Shown piece by piece: positions 11,950-24,731 of a stretch of 64,000 nt of DNA. The notes under the pieces were generated by a model that saw nothing but the letters and a program-made list of their open reading frames with translations, was not told where the DNA came from and did no database searches. Source of the stretch: Medicago truncatula. Taxonomy: Eukaryota; Streptophyta; Magnoliopsida; Fabales; Fabaceae. The number at the start of each line of letters is the position of its first letter. Position 1 is the stretch's first letter. A program made the translations under genes and the position numbers. Location: positions 62,745,994 through 62,809,993 of the forward strand of contig NC_053045.1 of the NCBI RefSeq assembly GCF_003473485.1, given 5' to 3'.

Positions 11950-12099
11950 AGAAGGGGAAAGGGAAAAGGAGAAAACCTTGCAAGGCCTGGACTTGATGAC
12001 GATGTAACCATTCTTGCGAATAGTACCGGCCTGTTGAGGATAGGTTTTGGATGCTCCGGCATCGGCAGCGGGTTCAAAGTGATGTTCTTCGTCAGACAT
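9851..12099 (-). CDS. eIF5A: Eukaryotic translation initiation factor 5A (eIF5A)
   Basis: eIF5A binds the ribosome and promotes translation elongation past difficult motifs, and termination. It is the protein that carries hypusine. Five exons on the minus strand join cleanly with GT..AG borders: 11977-12099, 11074-11196, 10938-10994, 10039-10113 and 9851-9952. The product is 159 aa, the normal plant length. It opens [20 protein letters not shown]. Exon 2 contains [12 protein letters not shown], in which Lys52 is the expected hypusination site. The SH3-like N domain is followed by the OB-fold C domain, ending [10 protein letters not shown]. All five junctions keep frame, and no stop or indel is visible. 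Intron 1 starts with a pyrimidine tract and a 26-base T run on the coding strand. Intron 3 holds a MITE and a tandem repeat. A dead paralog lies 5.8 kb downstream in the direction of transcription. I am confident in identity; expression cannot be judged. Confidence 0.95.
10367..10490. mobile_element. 124-bp MITE in eIF5A intron 3
   Basis: Terminal inverted repeats CTATGAAGCACGGACAC and CTATAAAACACGGATAC (right end read in reverse) are flanked by an exact 8-bp duplication GTTTACAG (10359-10366 and 10491-10498). The pseudogene copy has the empty site (GAGGTTTCAGTAAAAG near 4469). The same family occurs in FAD6 intron 2 at 52133-52311. An 8-bp duplication suggests a hAT-type origin. Confidence 0.9.
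10498..10767. repeat. 134-bp tandem duplication in eIF5A intron 3
   Basis: The copies at 10498-10631 and 10632-10767 correspond to the doubled unit in the pseudogene intron (4477-4747). Confidence 0.85.
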
Positions 12100-13646
12100 G
12101 GTGTTGATTGATGCTTTCTCTGCGCGCGTGGGTAATGTGTTATGTGTGAGGAGAAAGATGAGTTAAGAGATTTTTTTGGTGCGGTGGTCCCTAACTCTCT
12201 TTTTATTCTAAACCTAATCATTCAACTGATCCTCACCGTCCGATTAGCATTCGTTTCATCTGTTCCTTTTTTGGTCTTTGTGGATACATGCAACACTCTA
12301 TTTTTCAAAAAATTAAATAATTCATTTTAAATAATGTAGATAAGTATTAGCTAGATATTTTATTTTAGGACACTATTAAGAAGATATAAAAGTGAGGTTT
12401 CTTTCAAACAAAAAAATAAATATAAAAGTGAGGTAATTTGTAATGCACCTGTTGCACTTCATTGACTTTGTGTTGACTGACTTTGGTGACTTTAGATGAG
12501 AGAGAGTGATGATTAAAATAAATTATTTCGATGAAATAGAATTATTGTTAAAAGAGAGATAGAGACAAAGGCACCAAAGCCAAAGACATCCAAGTACTAA
12601 CACCTACCAATTTTTAAGTTTTTAGTGGATAGTAGACATGTTTCGTAATAATTTATTCTCACGAACTTATAATTTTTTTTTTTTATAACTACTCCGAGTA
12701 GCATTGGAGCTTATTACTTATAGTTTGTTATTTTTCTGTTAATTTTATTGATATCTTTCAATTATATAATTTTATGTCACTTCATGTCTATGAGTTAGTT
12801 CGACTATTAATTTTATCAAATATTACAAACTCAATTTGTTAATTTATTTACTCGTATGATATAAGTTAGTTTACTTCCTACTAAACCTAGCCATAAGTTA
12901 AAATCACCATAAACATATCACTAGGAAGGTAAGGACTTGCAAATTTATGATTGTGTTGTTTTTAGTTTTACTGCAACATTTTTAGTTGTACTCATGTTGT
13001 ATTTTAATTTAGATTTTAGATATATAATATTATTTAGAATTGTATTTTAAGCAACACATTATTTATTATTGTTAATTAGAGTGAAAATAATTAGCTAACC
13101 ACTAACGGTGTAAAAAATTAAAACAAGGTAACCCTTGGCCATTGTACGGTATGTTTAGTTTTCTGTTGAAAATATTCTCAAATCACATAAAGTGATTTGG
13201 GACATTCTCCATGAGAAACCAAACATATCTGAATATTAGTACAGTTGGACACATTTGAATGCAATTTGCAAACTAACCAACCATCACATATTTGGGTGCA
13301 TTTGGATTTTGGACTCAAATTAACTAGAGTTCTTTTGAAATAAATGTACCTTTGCAATTGCAACTTACAAACCAAGTTAAACATATTTACTGCTACATGA
13401 TGCAGTAACATTACATGTCAGTTCAAGTGCATATTCATCAAAGCTATATACTTCTTCATCTACCAAAAGAACTAGTGCAAGAAAAAGGATCAGCATTAAA
13501 AACAGAATTAGAAAACTTAACAGCTCCACATTTGCTCCATGGTTGCATAGGAAGCTCTCAATCTAAGTACAAAAAAGAAAGGAAAAAAGAAAAAGAAAAG
13601 TTAAATAAAAACACCAACATTCTTTTACATCATGTGTTGCTAAAGG
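12100..13646. other. Intergenic region between eIF5A and the receptor kinase
   Basis: eIF5A and the receptor kinase are both on the minus strand, so this holds the eIF5A promoter on the left and the kinase 3' end on the right. No TATA box could be assigned with confidence. The remainder is AT-rich with no recognised transposon end. Confidence 0.45.
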
Positions 13647-16220
13647 CTAACTAGTTGTAGGTTCAATATCCTTTAGAAGTCCAACTATCTGCTGCATGGT
13701 TGGTCTTTTGAAAGGTAAATCAGCTGTGCATAGATATCCAACTTTAAGAGCCTCCTCTATTTGTTCATCCGATCCTGTATCGCAAATTTTCGGATCAATA
13801 GCTCTTGAAGTTTGATTCTTCCTTACAAGTCCTCTAACCCAACTTACCAAAGTTGTTGCTTCTTTATCATCAGTGTAATCATCTCCAACCGGCTTCTTTC
13901 CAGTTAGTAGCTCAAAAAGAACAACACCAAAACAATATACATCCGATTTCGGTGTTGGAGACTCAAATTCCGGTTGAGAAAACTCCGGTGGAACATAGCC
14001 GGGAGAACCGCGTGCAATCTCTTCGTCCAAACCACTTCCAAAAATCTTGGCAAGACCAAAATCAGACAACCTTGGCTCCAAATCATAATCCAAATAAACA
14101 CTGCTAGCTTTAACCGCTCTATGAATTATTGGAGGAGAACATCCATGATGCAGAAAAGCCAATGCTCTTGCAGTTCCAAGTGCGATTTTGTGTCGAAATC
14201 TCCAAGTTGTGAGCAATCCTTCAGAACCAACATTTTGAATTCCATTATCAGCTTCTTCCCAAGTATCTGTGCTCCAATCATCTGTGCTTTGAACACCAAG
14301 TGGCAAATCATAAAGAAGATTTTGCAAGTTTCCATTCTCCATGTAATCATATATAGCGATCCTTTGATCACCAGCTACACAATAACCGGTTAAAGGAACT
14401 AGATTAGGATGCTTGATTCTACCAAGAAACTCAAGCTCTCTTGCAGCTTCTTCATCCGTCAATGTTGAACCAACAACCAACACTTTAACTGCTACATGAA
14501 TATTTCCAGGTAGAAAGCCTCTATAGACAGGTCCAAATTTTCCTTCAGCCAAAAGGGTACCTCTATCAAAATTTGAAGTTGCAGATAAGAGATCTGCAAA
14601 TGTAATATTTAACAGTGGCTTCTCAAAGATTACTACCGGAACTGATGTTGCCTGTTTGACATCAGCTACCCAAGTTGTTGAATCAGTTTGGAAAGAAAAT
14701 GGACCTGAGATATTCTGTTCTTCTCTGTATGAACCTTGTTTCACTTCCCACATTTTATTTTTCCTTCTGCAACCAAATGCTAGGAACAGAATACCAGCAA
14801 GCGCAAATATCAACGAGAGGGTTAATACAAGAGCTAGCTTCATTCCCCTGTGGCCGACGTCTCTTCTTTTTTTGAAAAAACTCGGATTTGCAGCTATTGG
14901 GCAGCTGTTAACTGATCCAAAGAACGATGTTTTCATGATATCAGGCTTGATTTCTGAGGCACAAAGGGTTAAGTTATTATATGAGAAGTTGTATTTCTTC
15001 ATCTTTGGGAGACTCTTCAAGATAAAGGAAGGGACTGGTCCACTCAAATTGTTGTGTGAAAAGTCGATAACTTGAAGATGTTTATTCTTCAGTAAGGGAA
15101 TTTTTCCATCAAGATGATTCATAGAAAGATCAAGTGCATTCAAATTACCAAGATGTGAGATTTCATCAGGAATGTGACCAACAAGACTAGTTTTAGACAA
15201 ATTAAGATATTCCAATCCTAGGAGCATTTCAATCTTTGGGAATTTCTGTCTTGAAAATCTATTGCATGCAAGACTAAGGTGCTTTAAATTCATTGAATTG
15301 TTCAAGTTTTGGAAAATTTCTCCACTAAGCTGATTCTCAGACAAATCCAGATAAACTAAATGAGACCAGTTGTACTTTACCTGAGAAATGTGACCTTGAA
15401 ATTGGTTTCTGCTAAGGTCCAAAGCCTCCAACTTTAGCACAAAGACTTCTATAATAGAACCTTGAAATGAATTTCCTGAAATGTTGAGACTCACAATAGA
15501 CTTCAACCTTGAAAAATTTGACACACCACCATAGATATTATTCTCAGCAAGGTTCAAAGTCCTAAGCTTAGGAAAAGCATCACCAAAACCATGTGGAAGG
15601 GTTCCACTCAGCTGATTTGATGAAAGATCAATTGAAACTAGAGACTGACACTTGAGAATCCCTGAAGGAATACTCCTAACAAACATGTTGTGGTCAAGTT
15701 TGAGAACCTTCAAACTCACAAGGGAACTCAAAGCTTCAGGAATTTCATCAGAGAAACTGTTTTTTGACAAGTCAAAGTTTTCAAGTAAACCAAAGTTTCC
15801 AATGTTGTTAGTCAATGAACCTGAAATATGATTGGAAGAAAGGTTTAAGCTTTTGAGAGAGGTTAAACTCCAAAAATCTGAAGGCAAAGTAGTGATTTTG
15901 TTGTTGCTAAGATCCAAAGAGTGAAGTTTATTGAGTTTGCCTATGGTTGTATCAGGAATTGGACCAGTAAGACCAATACCAGAAAGGTTCAATTCAACAA
16001 CATGTTCCTTATTGGAATCACAATAAACACCTTTCCATGAACAAACAGAAGATGAAAAGTTGTAAACTTTGGAGGATGATGTTAAACCCATTTTCTTCAA
16101 AAACTCAGAGACATAGAATTCATCAGTGTTGGGTTGCTGTGAGGCTAAATGCTTGAACAAAAATGTCAAAACCAAAACAGATCCAAATACTCCTAAACCC
16201 ATTTGGCAAACAGTGTTCAA
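13647..16220 (-). CDS. LRR receptor-like kinase, At2g24230 type, lacking the catalytic Asp
   Basis: A single uninterrupted 857-aa frame, close to the length of Arabidopsis At2g24230. Order: hydrophobic signal region (about residues 5-28), a Cys-pair N cap (VCSWKGVYC), about 13-14 leucine-rich repeats (LxxLDLSxNxxxG type) to about residue 420, one membrane helix (about 455-478), a juxtamembrane stretch, and a protein-kinase fold from about 545 to the end. Kinase landmarks: the glycine loop reads AEGKFGPV, so its first Gly is Ala; Lys579 in VAVKVLV; the catalytic loop reads [12 protein letters not shown], so the usual HRD Asp is Ala702; the DFG Asp720 is kept. Loss of the catalytic-loop Asp predicts weak or no phosphotransfer, so it probably signals as a plasma-membrane pseudokinase or scaffold. 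The ligand is unknown. The start is the first Met before the signal sequence. Confidence 0.92.
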   Translation of the reverse strand: MNTVCQMGLGVFGSVLVLTFLFKHLASQQPNTDEFYVSEFLKKMGLTSSSKVYNFSSSVCSWKGVYCDSNKEHVVELNLSGIGLTGPIPDTTIGKLNKLHSLDLSNNKITTLPSDFWSLTSLKSLNLSSNHISGSLTNNIGNFGLLENFDLSKNSFSDEIPEALSSLVSLKVLKLDHNMFVRSIPSGILKCQSLVSIDLSSNQLSGTLPHGFGDAFPKLRTLNLAENNIYGGVSNFSRLKSIVSLNISGNSFQGSIIEVFVLKLEALDLSRNQFQGHISQVKYNWSHLVYLDLSENQLSGEIFQNLNNSMNLKHLSLACNRFSRQKFPKIEMLLGLEYLNLSKTSLVGHIPDEISHLGNLNALDLSMNHLDGKIPLLKNKHLQVIDFSHNNLSGPVPSFILKSLPKMKKYNFSYNNLTLCASEIKPDIMKTSFFGSVNSCPIAANPSFFKKRRDVGHRGMKLALVLTLSLIFALAGILFLAFGCRRKNKMWEVKQGSYREEQNISGPFSFQTDSTTWVADVKQATSVPVVIFEKPLLNITFADLLSATSNFDRGTLLAEGKFGPVYRGFLPGNIHVAVKVLVVGSTLTDEEAARELEFLGRIKHPNLVPLTGYCVAGDQRIAIYDYMENGNLQNLLYDLPLGVQSTDDWSTDTWEEADNGIQNVGSEGLLTTWRFRHKIALGTARALAFLHHGCSPPIIHRAVKASSVYLDYDLEPRLSDFGLAKIFGSGLDEEIARGSPGYVPPEFSQPEFESPTPKSDVYCFGVVLFELLTGKKPVGDDYTDDKEATTLVSWVRGLVRKNQTSRAIDPKICDTGSDEQIEEALKVGYLCTADLPFKRPTMQQIVGLLKDIEPTTS

Positions 16221-17049
16221 AATTCAAAACCAAAAAAATATCATAGAATATGGATAATATTTTACTCCATTGGAGCAAACCCTTTAATGCATTCAGAATG
16301 TTCTTGAACTTTAAGACTAATGCACAATGATGTTAGTGAATAAAAAAAATCTCATGTGAAAATGATAGATTTTTTACTGCAAAGTACAAAGCAATAGAGT
16401 AAACAAAATGAGCTGAAACAGAAACAGGAGTAAAGGTAAAACTACTGGTTGTGTTTTTGAAGAAACAAACTGAGTTAAAGGACACACAAGGTTGTGGTTT
16501 GAACTAAAACAAAAGATGTCTTTATCTAGGACTCAAAGATTGTGGAAAAGTTGTGATGCTTTTTTAACTTGTGTGGCGTGGAAGCACTTTTTGTCATGGA
16601 AATAAAAACTGATTTTTCAGGATAACTTTACTTTACCCCCTTCAAATGAGTTATAGTACATGGAGTGCAATACGTGTAATTATTAGTGTTTTCTTATTCT
16701 ATTACCCTTACAATTATTACGAGAGGTTAAAATAAAATGTAAGTAAAGTTTCAATCAAGATTTGAACATGAGCTTTTCTTAATTAATTGACTTCAGTGAC
16801 ATACTAGTAGCATGAATGAAAAGGAGGTGGACATGAATGTTGTTGAGTGCAGTGGGGTTGGTTTGATGTTCATAAATGGAATTGAAATATTGTTGAGGAT
16901 GACGGTTGGTGATTGTAAATATAGTATTAAAGATTTATTGGTGTGAATTTAATGATTCTTCATTGAATCACTGAGTGAGTGTGTTTATCACCACCACTAT
17001 AGGAGTAGTTGGATAAAATCTTTTGAATTTTAATGTCCATTAGTTATTC
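16221..17049. other. Upstream region of the receptor kinase
   Basis: This contains the promoter and 5' leader of the kinase, which reads leftwards from 16220. No motif stands out enough to assign. No other gene is seen. Confidence 0.4.
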
Positions 17050-17228
17050 TTCACACCACTGTCATTTATTTTTCTTGTCAAATGGTTTGCTGATTATTTT
17101 ATCACCATCACTATTGTTATTTTTCTTGTCAATTAGTTTATCACCACCTCTTTTGTTATTTTTCTTGTCAAGTAATCACTACTAGTTTATCACCGCCACT
17201 ATTGTTATTTTTCTTGTCAAATAGTTTA
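17050..17228. repeat. ~50-bp tandem repeat, four diverged copies
   Basis: The core TTATTTTTCTTGTCAA recurs at about 17066, 17117, 17156 and 17205. It is usually preceded by TATCACCACCACTATTG-like sequence. Spacing is about 40-50 bases. It is non-coding. Confidence 0.7.
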
Positions 17229-18269
17229 ATGATTAGACTTACCGATTACAAATGTTAAAAAATGGAAAGTTTAGAATTTGAATCTTGACTTCTAGTTATA
17301 AATGTTAATGAGACTTAGACTTATCAAGTGAGGTGCAACGATGCAATAACTATTTTTTTTTTTTACTTATCATGATATTAGTACGAAATTTTCACCGTCA
17401 TTTAGCGGTAACTAATTTCTGTCGAGAAATATGTGGGACACATAAGGTGGGTTCTCCTTCTCTCCTTCCAACCAAAATTTTTCCATGCATGCAAGCCAGA
17501 AATCGAGCCTCTAACCACATATTTAAAGAACACAAGTCATGTACCAATCGACCCAATCCATTGTTGTTATACACTAACTCATTCTATTGTCAAGTTGTTT
17601 GTCAAGAAGATAAATAGCATTCCAAATATTTGCTCAAACAAATCTCATTCCAAATATACCAACAAAACTCGAATCCAAGATTTCTAAGGTCAAGACCGAT
17701 CTTTATACCGTTAAACCATTTGAGGCTTAATTTCCTTTTGTTTACCTTTTTTTTTCCGAGGGAAAAAATAGGAGGGGGTAAACAAAAGGAAATTAGCTTC
17801 TTTTTTTTTTGACAAAAAAAGGAAATTAGCTTGATTTTCTCTAAATAACATAAATCCGAACATAGGCCAGGTACGTGTACTTTGGTCCTTGTGATGTTTT
17901 AGTGCTTCCTTGATATTGACACTACACCCTTCAAATGTTAAGAATCGATAATTATTTATAGAGCAGCTGAGAATTAAATAGGTCTTTTAATTTTTTTTAA
18001 AGGTCAAAATTGAATTACAATTTTGTATGTAGAATTTATGTGAATATAAAGTATAGAATCAAAGTATAATAAGTTGAAATTAGTATTATTTTATTATTAT
18101 TATTATTATCCGGATCGTAGGCAAAAAAGAAGAAAAACAAAAAAACCAATACAATTATTCTTTTTTAAAAAAGTTTATTTATATAATAAATTGGAGGGAG
18201 TTTTTTTCTCTCTTGCTATTAATATTAGATTAGAGTGTTGCAATATAAGACCCCTCTACCTCTATCATC
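17229..18269. other. Gene-free stretch with a short hairpin
   Basis: A hairpin lies at about 17728-17788: AATTTCCTTTTGTTTACC is followed after an A/T-rich loop by its near-complement GGTAAACAAAAGGAAATT. The plus-strand ORFs around 17333-17812 overlap low-complexity DNA and have no family resemblance. Confidence 0.45.
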
Positions 18270-18347
18270 GTGAGCATAACTCAGTTGATATGGATAATGC
18301 ATAATATATGTAAGGTTTGGGATTCGAACTCCGGCAAAAAAAAAAAC
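18270..18347 (+). mobile_element. tRNA-derived SINE fragment
   Basis: The sequence GTGAGCATAACTCAGTTGAT resembles the tRNA-like head with an A box. About 40 bases on, GGGATTCGAACTCC resembles a B box, and an A tract follows. The spacing and order fit a pol III promoter of a plant SINE. It cannot fold as a functional tRNA. Confidence 0.6.
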
Positions 18348-20512
18348 CCTCAACATTTCATTTTTAACCTAAAAAATTTATGACGTGAAAAAATTACATA
18401 ACTTTTGATAGTAGCTTCAAAAAATTGTTGAAAATTAAAAGAATGACAAATAATTCAGAGTTTGAATCCTTTCATCACCCTCAAAATTCTAAAGCCCCTG
18501 ACTTCTCTTGGACATAATCCAGCGACTTCCCCGATTGCATGAGAGTACTTTACTCCCTCATACCATTACCCCCTTCTCTTTCTTTGCATGTTTTTTCATT
18601 AAATTCTGGGGATTTGATTTTATTGTGCAATTAATGTTGTTGGTACAAAGAAAAAGTTCACAGGTTGTTACCAATATTTTAGCTATATTTCCATTATCAT
18701 GGTTATCCAAGTCCCAAAAATAAAATAGCATTTGTTATTAAAAAATATTAGTATAAAATTAAGAAAGAAACTAAGGAATGTGTAATTTTCAATGGATTAG
18801 CCAGGTTTCTTTCGTTCATGGTAGAACAAAATGCATTTTTCTTGACTTTTGAAACATAAAACAAGTCCCCATTTTCCAAAGTTACCCCGCAATTTATGCT
18901 CATTTACATAATGTGGGCCATTGTGAATGTCACGCTCTACTTAACCAATAATCTACCATTGTGGACCATCTAGTAGGTGACCATATTTGATTTGAGAACT
19001 TTACTTTAAAATGTAAACAATCATCCATTTTCACTTTGGATTTTTGAGCCATTTCGGCCAGTTTGTCGTATCACGTGAAAAAATTCAACAGGGACCAATA
19101 TTTGCCCATATGAGGATTTTGTCGACTTTTTCACTAATATTCATTTTACTGCAAAATCAATGCAAGTCACTAACGAGTTAAGATACTTTTTATTTTTTAT
19201 TTGGAGAGATAAAAACACAAAAAATCTTATAAATAATTAATGATGGTAGAACTTATTTAATAATGTAACTCACAATCTATTTTATGTGTCTTTCTCTTTC
19301 ATAATTGCAATCTTCATTTATAAATTGAGATGATCTCATCCCACTCTATGGATTCATGATGCGGTGTATGTAGGTTTTCTTTCTCGTTGACATGTTATTT
19401 TACTTTTATTTTACCTGTTGTCCATCAATTTTTACTTTTACTATAGTTCAATTATGTGTCTCATTGTGACATGCTCTACCAATTTTTATGGGGGTGGTCT
19501 ACAGACCATATATAATTCATTTTTATCTCTATGGCACAACTTGTTTGGATCTTCATTGGAGAAATTCCACAACCCTCTATTATGAAGACAAATCTTCACA
19601 TACACGAAATACATTATTTGGTTTTCACTTATTGGCAGCAAGTTGGCCTCTACGTGAAACATGCGCAGAAAGTCAGCTTTTGACAAATCTCTGAGGTTGG
19701 GTCAATAGGCATAAACATTAAAAAAAAACATAACGTAAGAATTCTATTTTTTTTTTTTAAATTAAATACATGAAAAGGTAATTTGTGTGGAAACAATGTT
19801 TATAATAACTAATTAGAATAATAAAAAAAAATATAAACTAGACATTGTTTAATGTACACAAGTATATTAGTCTTACATCATGTATAAGATTGATTTTACT
19901 GTTGAATCAATAATTCTCTGTATATTTTATTTAATTTAATGATGAAAGTTATTGATTCAAATTCAATGATAAAAATAACATTATGTATGATGTAAGATTT
20001 ATCTCACTTGTATATCATAAATTTAACCTATAAAATACTATATATTGTTTTGTCTAAACAAAACGATAAAACTACTTAAAAACGAGGTTTCAGATTTAAA
20101 CTCAAATGAGGAAAACATGTTTATTACCAGTAGTATTATCCAATAGAGCGACGTCAGCGTTGAATGATTTGCATTGATAGTAAAGGATGGGGTTCATGAG
20201 TAACATTGATTGACACATGAAATGTACCGACAAAATGGCTAACAAATAATCATAGCTTCTCCACTAGTATTTTTAAGCGGAAGCTGTGTAGTATCATTAT
20301 CATAGCATCCATTTTCTCAATCACTATACAATACTTGTTCTTCAAACCACGTCAAATCTTCTGTACCACTGGGATGGGACCATCAAATTGGATTTCACGC
20401 AGTCAGGTTTTACACCAGTATTTTTTGAGGTATACATTCACGTGTAAACATATTTGAACAACAATTTATATGATAATATTTAAGATAATCATAGATTTAT
20501 AAAAAAAAAAAT
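18348..20512. other. Intergenic stretch without recognisable genes
   Basis: The ORFs at 18508-18723 and 19486-19694 are short, overlap each other on both strands and resemble nothing. No paired terminal repeats were seen. It ends at a Mutator-like element. Confidence 0.4.
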
Positions 20513-22048
20513 TGTTTAAATATGCATTTCATCCCTGCAATTATAGGTCATTTGATTTTTCATCTTTGAACTTACTAATTCTTCCATTTTGCCTCTACAA
20601 ATATTAATCATTTGAATTTTCGTCCTAATTAAAAAAATTTGCTTAGGTGGATGGCAAAGACCATTTTACCCATATCTTCTTCCCTCGTTCTCCTTCTCTC
20701 CCTCCCTCCCCCTATCCTTCTGTTTCACCATCAGCACCCACCCACTCCCTCTCCTTCAACAAAGACTTGAAGCTTTTAAACATTAACAAAGATGCTACCA
20801 TTATCATTTAATTAGTTTGTGCTTGTTTTTGTGCTTTTCGTCAAAATCAAAGTGTGTGGCTTATGTTCATCACTTGAACAAAACCATTTTTACTCTCTGC
20901 TATTCATCATCTTCACAGTCCCTGCAAATAGAACAACCATCACCACCACCACAATGCTATAATTACAGAACTCCAAAACTATTTTGTGTTGAATAACCTA
21001 TTTTCCTCTAACCCATTGTAACAAATCTCAATTTTTTATGGCTTCATCAAGAACAACCACAAACTAAAACAAAATTGCCCTTTGTCACAAGAACAATCAC
21101 CAAAACAGAAGCTTTCTCTCAAATACAAACTCAATAATTCTCTGTTTTTCATGTTGTTTCTCTCACCACCGCGTGAAACTGAGAATCGTTCGAAGCTAAT
21201 CGGAATCGCAATCACAGCCACAATCACAACATCGGCGATGCAAATGTCGAGCGATGGAAAACGTGAAGCACCCAGCAACGGCAGAGAAGAAACAAAAACC
21301 GCACCACGACGGAGAATAACCCATCAACGGCGGCGGTGATAGCAGATTAGCAGTACCTTTAATGTGTTGATACAGTATCTTCTTCATCATTTTTTCCCAA
21401 ATCAAAAACCCCAAAATAATCAAATCGGAAATCGGAAATGGAAGGTGAGCATGAAAGTCGTCGGCGATGTTGCCTTCATCAGCACCGGTGCAAAATTGAG
21501 GAATTTCGCCGACGATGTTACCTTCGTCGGCGCTGGTGCAAAATTGAGGAATTTGTGGGTTTGTGGATTTGTGGAAGCAACAAATTCAAACCAAGCACAC
21601 TGTAAATCTCACCGTTGGATGATGATGGGTCGAGTTTGAGGATTCAGGAGGTGGTTGATGCAGTGGGTACGGCGGCGGTGGCTGTGGAACATCGCAGAGG
21701 TGGAAAATGAAGGAAAAATAAGAAGAAGGAAAAGAACGAGGGAAGAAGAGAAGGAGATTGAGGAAAGAAGGTAGGGATAATTTTGACATTTCAAGTTTGT
21801 CTTTGTTCATTAAGGGTAAAATGGTCAATTCAGGTGCTATTTGTTGACTCATAATAGCCTTTTACTAATCAGTTTGTGCCACGTCATTTTTATGTGACTA
21901 ATGACATGCCACGTCAGTAATCAAACGAGATTAGGACGAAAATTCAAATGATTAATATTTTTGCAGGGGCAAAATGGGAGGTTTAGTAAGTTCAGGGATG
22001 AAAAATCAAATGATCTATAATTGCAGGGATGAAATGCATATTTAAGCC
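20513..22048. mobile_element. 1.5-kb non-autonomous Mutator-like element
   Basis: Terminal inverted repeats of about 118 bases (20513-20632 and 21930-22048) begin TTTAAATATGCATTTCATCC and end with the inverted form followed by TTAAGCC. A second inverted zone further in is pyrimidine-rich on the left and purine-rich on the right (about 20680-20760 and 21720-21780). The interior is GC-richer than the surroundings and carries a 57-bp tandem repeat at 21458-21557. The flanks are A-rich, so the target duplication cannot be resolved. There is no transposase. The short ORFs inside are on overlapping strands and unsupported, though the GC-rich interior could be captured host DNA. Confidence 0.75.
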
Positions 22049-24731
22049 AAAAAAAATTATATAAACCAAAGCAATAAGGATGAAAAGGTAAAAACATAAC
22101 GTTAGTATGAAAGAGAAAATTATCACAAAATAATTATACAAATATCATTTCTCTTTTATTATTAAGACATATTAAATAATCACTTTGTGAGTAATTTCTT
22201 TAAGGAATTTAAGTAAAAAAAACTTTATGGAATTAATACCTATTTAAGGGATTAGCAGACTTTATTTTATAAGTCGGTTTTGTAAATGATTAACAGACTA
22301 TTTTATAAATCAATTTTGTAAGTGTTGAATTAAACACAATCTAAATTCTAATCCAATACGCTATCAGTTCACTCATGCCACGTTAGTTAAGGTGACATTG
22401 TAAAAGATGATCCCAAAAATAACATGAGGGCGAAAATCCAGAAAAAAGCTAAGTACTGCGACCAAAAAACAATTTTTTAATATGAGGATTAAAACTTCAA
22501 TTTTTTTTAAATAAAAGATCAAAAGTTCATTTAAACCAAAAATTGAAAAGATGCACGACATTAACCTCAACGATGAAAATTTTAAAATAGTCCAAAACAT
22601 TAGATAATTTTATAAAATATCAGTAACATATAATTACAATAATATAGTTATAAAGAAGAAAAGGAGATTGAGGTATCCCGATAGAAGTAACTATATTCAT
22701 TTATAATTCTATACAAAATATTGAAAAAACTCTACTTTTTCTTCTACTCCCAAATTATTTTCTTCTCCTCTAAACTCCTAACAGAGTCTAATAGCATGGG
22801 ATCCTAACCGGTTTGAAGTTTGAGAAGAACGGTGTACGGTTTAATTGAGCTCGCATTAAAATACCATTGCAAAGAGTTTTTACCAATATGTCCTTTTCGA
22901 AGGTCAACGTCCTTGAGACGGACATGTGAGAGAGTATTTGTTCCATGTCAGACAGCTTTAAATTCCACAAGAGTGTGTAATAAAATCATCATTCACGTAA
23001 CAAATCAAAAGCAGGTTCATTCTCAGGATATAACTATGTATACGTTAAAGATGAGTAGTGACTGCTGATAATAACGAGTAATCTATGCAAGAACTCTAAC
23101 ATTGCTCAATCATTGCCAACCACCGCTCCGGAACAATAGCTCCATATATGTTATAGTGCTGTCCTTAATTTTCATACAAATGTGTGTGCTTTCTTTGGTT
23201 AAGTTTTCAGGTGGAACATTTCTAAACTGAGAACTTAAAAGAACCTTAAGAAACTTCAATGTGGTAGTTGCTTAACATGTTTTAAGGGTTAACTTCAAGC
23301 AGAAGATATATTATAGCAATTTATTTTAAAATACATTCTTGTCTTTGTTCATTGACAGAATCTAATATATTGGATCTTGCTTTGCGCTATCAAAGAGCAA
23401 TGGTGGTGATTGTAAAAGCAGTGTCTTTGTCTAGTCTAGGATTTTAGTGGAAACCTTCTCTAAATATATTTTACAAGCTCACACATTAGTAACCATGAAA
23501 TGGCACTAAAAGTGACTTGAATAGGTTTGGTAATTGGTACATTGATATGATCCAAAACATAATGTGCATGATATACATAGGTGAAACATGAGAAGAATAT
23601 ATATAGCTCTGCGTTAGTTTCCTGTTAACACCACCCAACTTTAACATATCGAGGCAGTTTCCCGTTTCAATTCGTTTGGCACACAGAGTTATGCGAGGAT
23701 GAATATGAGAGGCAAGGGCGTGAAAACGACGACGACACAATCTCCCAACAAATGTGATTGAATTCCTATCAGATCTTTGATTTGCGGGAAAGAGGAAATA
23801 GTTGTGGCGGGAGTGATGAAGGCGGGTTTCCTTTGTCTTTTTTTGGTGAACGGTGGGTTTCATACTTTCATTTCTATTAAGGACTTTTAGCGTAGAAATA
23901 AGAACAATTCACGCATCCGTACCAAATATTATTTTCCATAAGTTTGTCAAAGTGATGACACAACTTAAGAAGATACAGTTTTCAATTATTATAACCTATT
24001 AACCAACAATAAAACTTATTTATTAACATAAGTTGTTTTTCATAAGCTCAAAAATAAGTCAATCCACCCTAAATTCTCAACCCCCAAATAAATGTTTTTT
24101 TTTTTTTGGTCAAGTAGCCTAGCAGCTTGAGAAATTCACCTTAAAATGATTAAGTGGGGAGTCCGAGCTTCAAACCCGACCCCTGCATAAATTATGCATT
24201 ATCCCTTACGAAGGGAGGGAAGCTCACGGGGACTAAATGTCTCTTATTTTATTAAAGCTCTTATTTTATTAACCATCGATATAGAAACACAAAACAAGTC
24301 GAATAAATTAAACAAATTATGTAAGATATCCAATGGAAAATTTCCATTTCATATAAAACTAGAGAGATTCGATAAATTATGCTTTGCATAAACAAATTTA
24401 TTTCCCAACTTTCCTTCAATTACCGATTCAATAGAAGGTACAAAAAGTTACTCTATAAATAATAATATTCAAGAACAAAACTTGAGCTACAACATGCAGC
24501 TAATACAAACAAACACAATCGGTTCATTTTTCACTTCTCAATCATGAAGCTAATAGTTGTCTGAACTATGAATTGAGAAATCTGCTAACCGGAAACCCAT
24601 AAAAGACAATAAACCTCTATGGATCGGTCCCAACATGATGCAGCCAACAAAATTTAGGTGCTCTGTTCAAAACATCTCCAGTGTTTGACAAATCAATAAT
24701 TGTTACAAAGAAACCCAGAGTTGGAGTTAAG
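22049..24731. other. Intergenic region between the Mutator-like element and UBP23
   Basis: A 125-codon minus-strand ORF (23486-23863) has no recognisable family and is probably chance. The phrase around TATACAAATATCATTTCTC at about 22136-22156 matches the end of the small MITEs at 52906-53045. At 23990-24075 there is sequence related to the unit in eIF5A intron 1 (AATAAGTCAATCCA...), inverted. At 24100-24230 a T tract precedes a SINE-like 3' block with a degenerate B box. The part just before 24732 should be the UBP23 3' untranslated region. Confidence 0.45.

Noticed and set aside
11672..12330. ORFs overlapping eIF5A exon 1 and its promoter
   Set aside because: They run through intron 1 poly-A/T or the antisense of exon 1. 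The spliced eIF5A explains the coding signal.
13853..15075. Several ORFs of 60-139 codons on both strands inside the receptor kinase
   Set aside because: They are shadows of the 857-aa frame, with no independent family match.
18270..18347. Possible tRNA gene with A and B boxes
   Set aside because: The boxes are degenerate and the sequence runs into an A tract. It fits a SINE and does not make a cloverleaf.
23486..23863. 125-codon minus-strand ORF
   Set aside because: No recognisable motif, no splice context and a composition like the surroundings. Probably chance.
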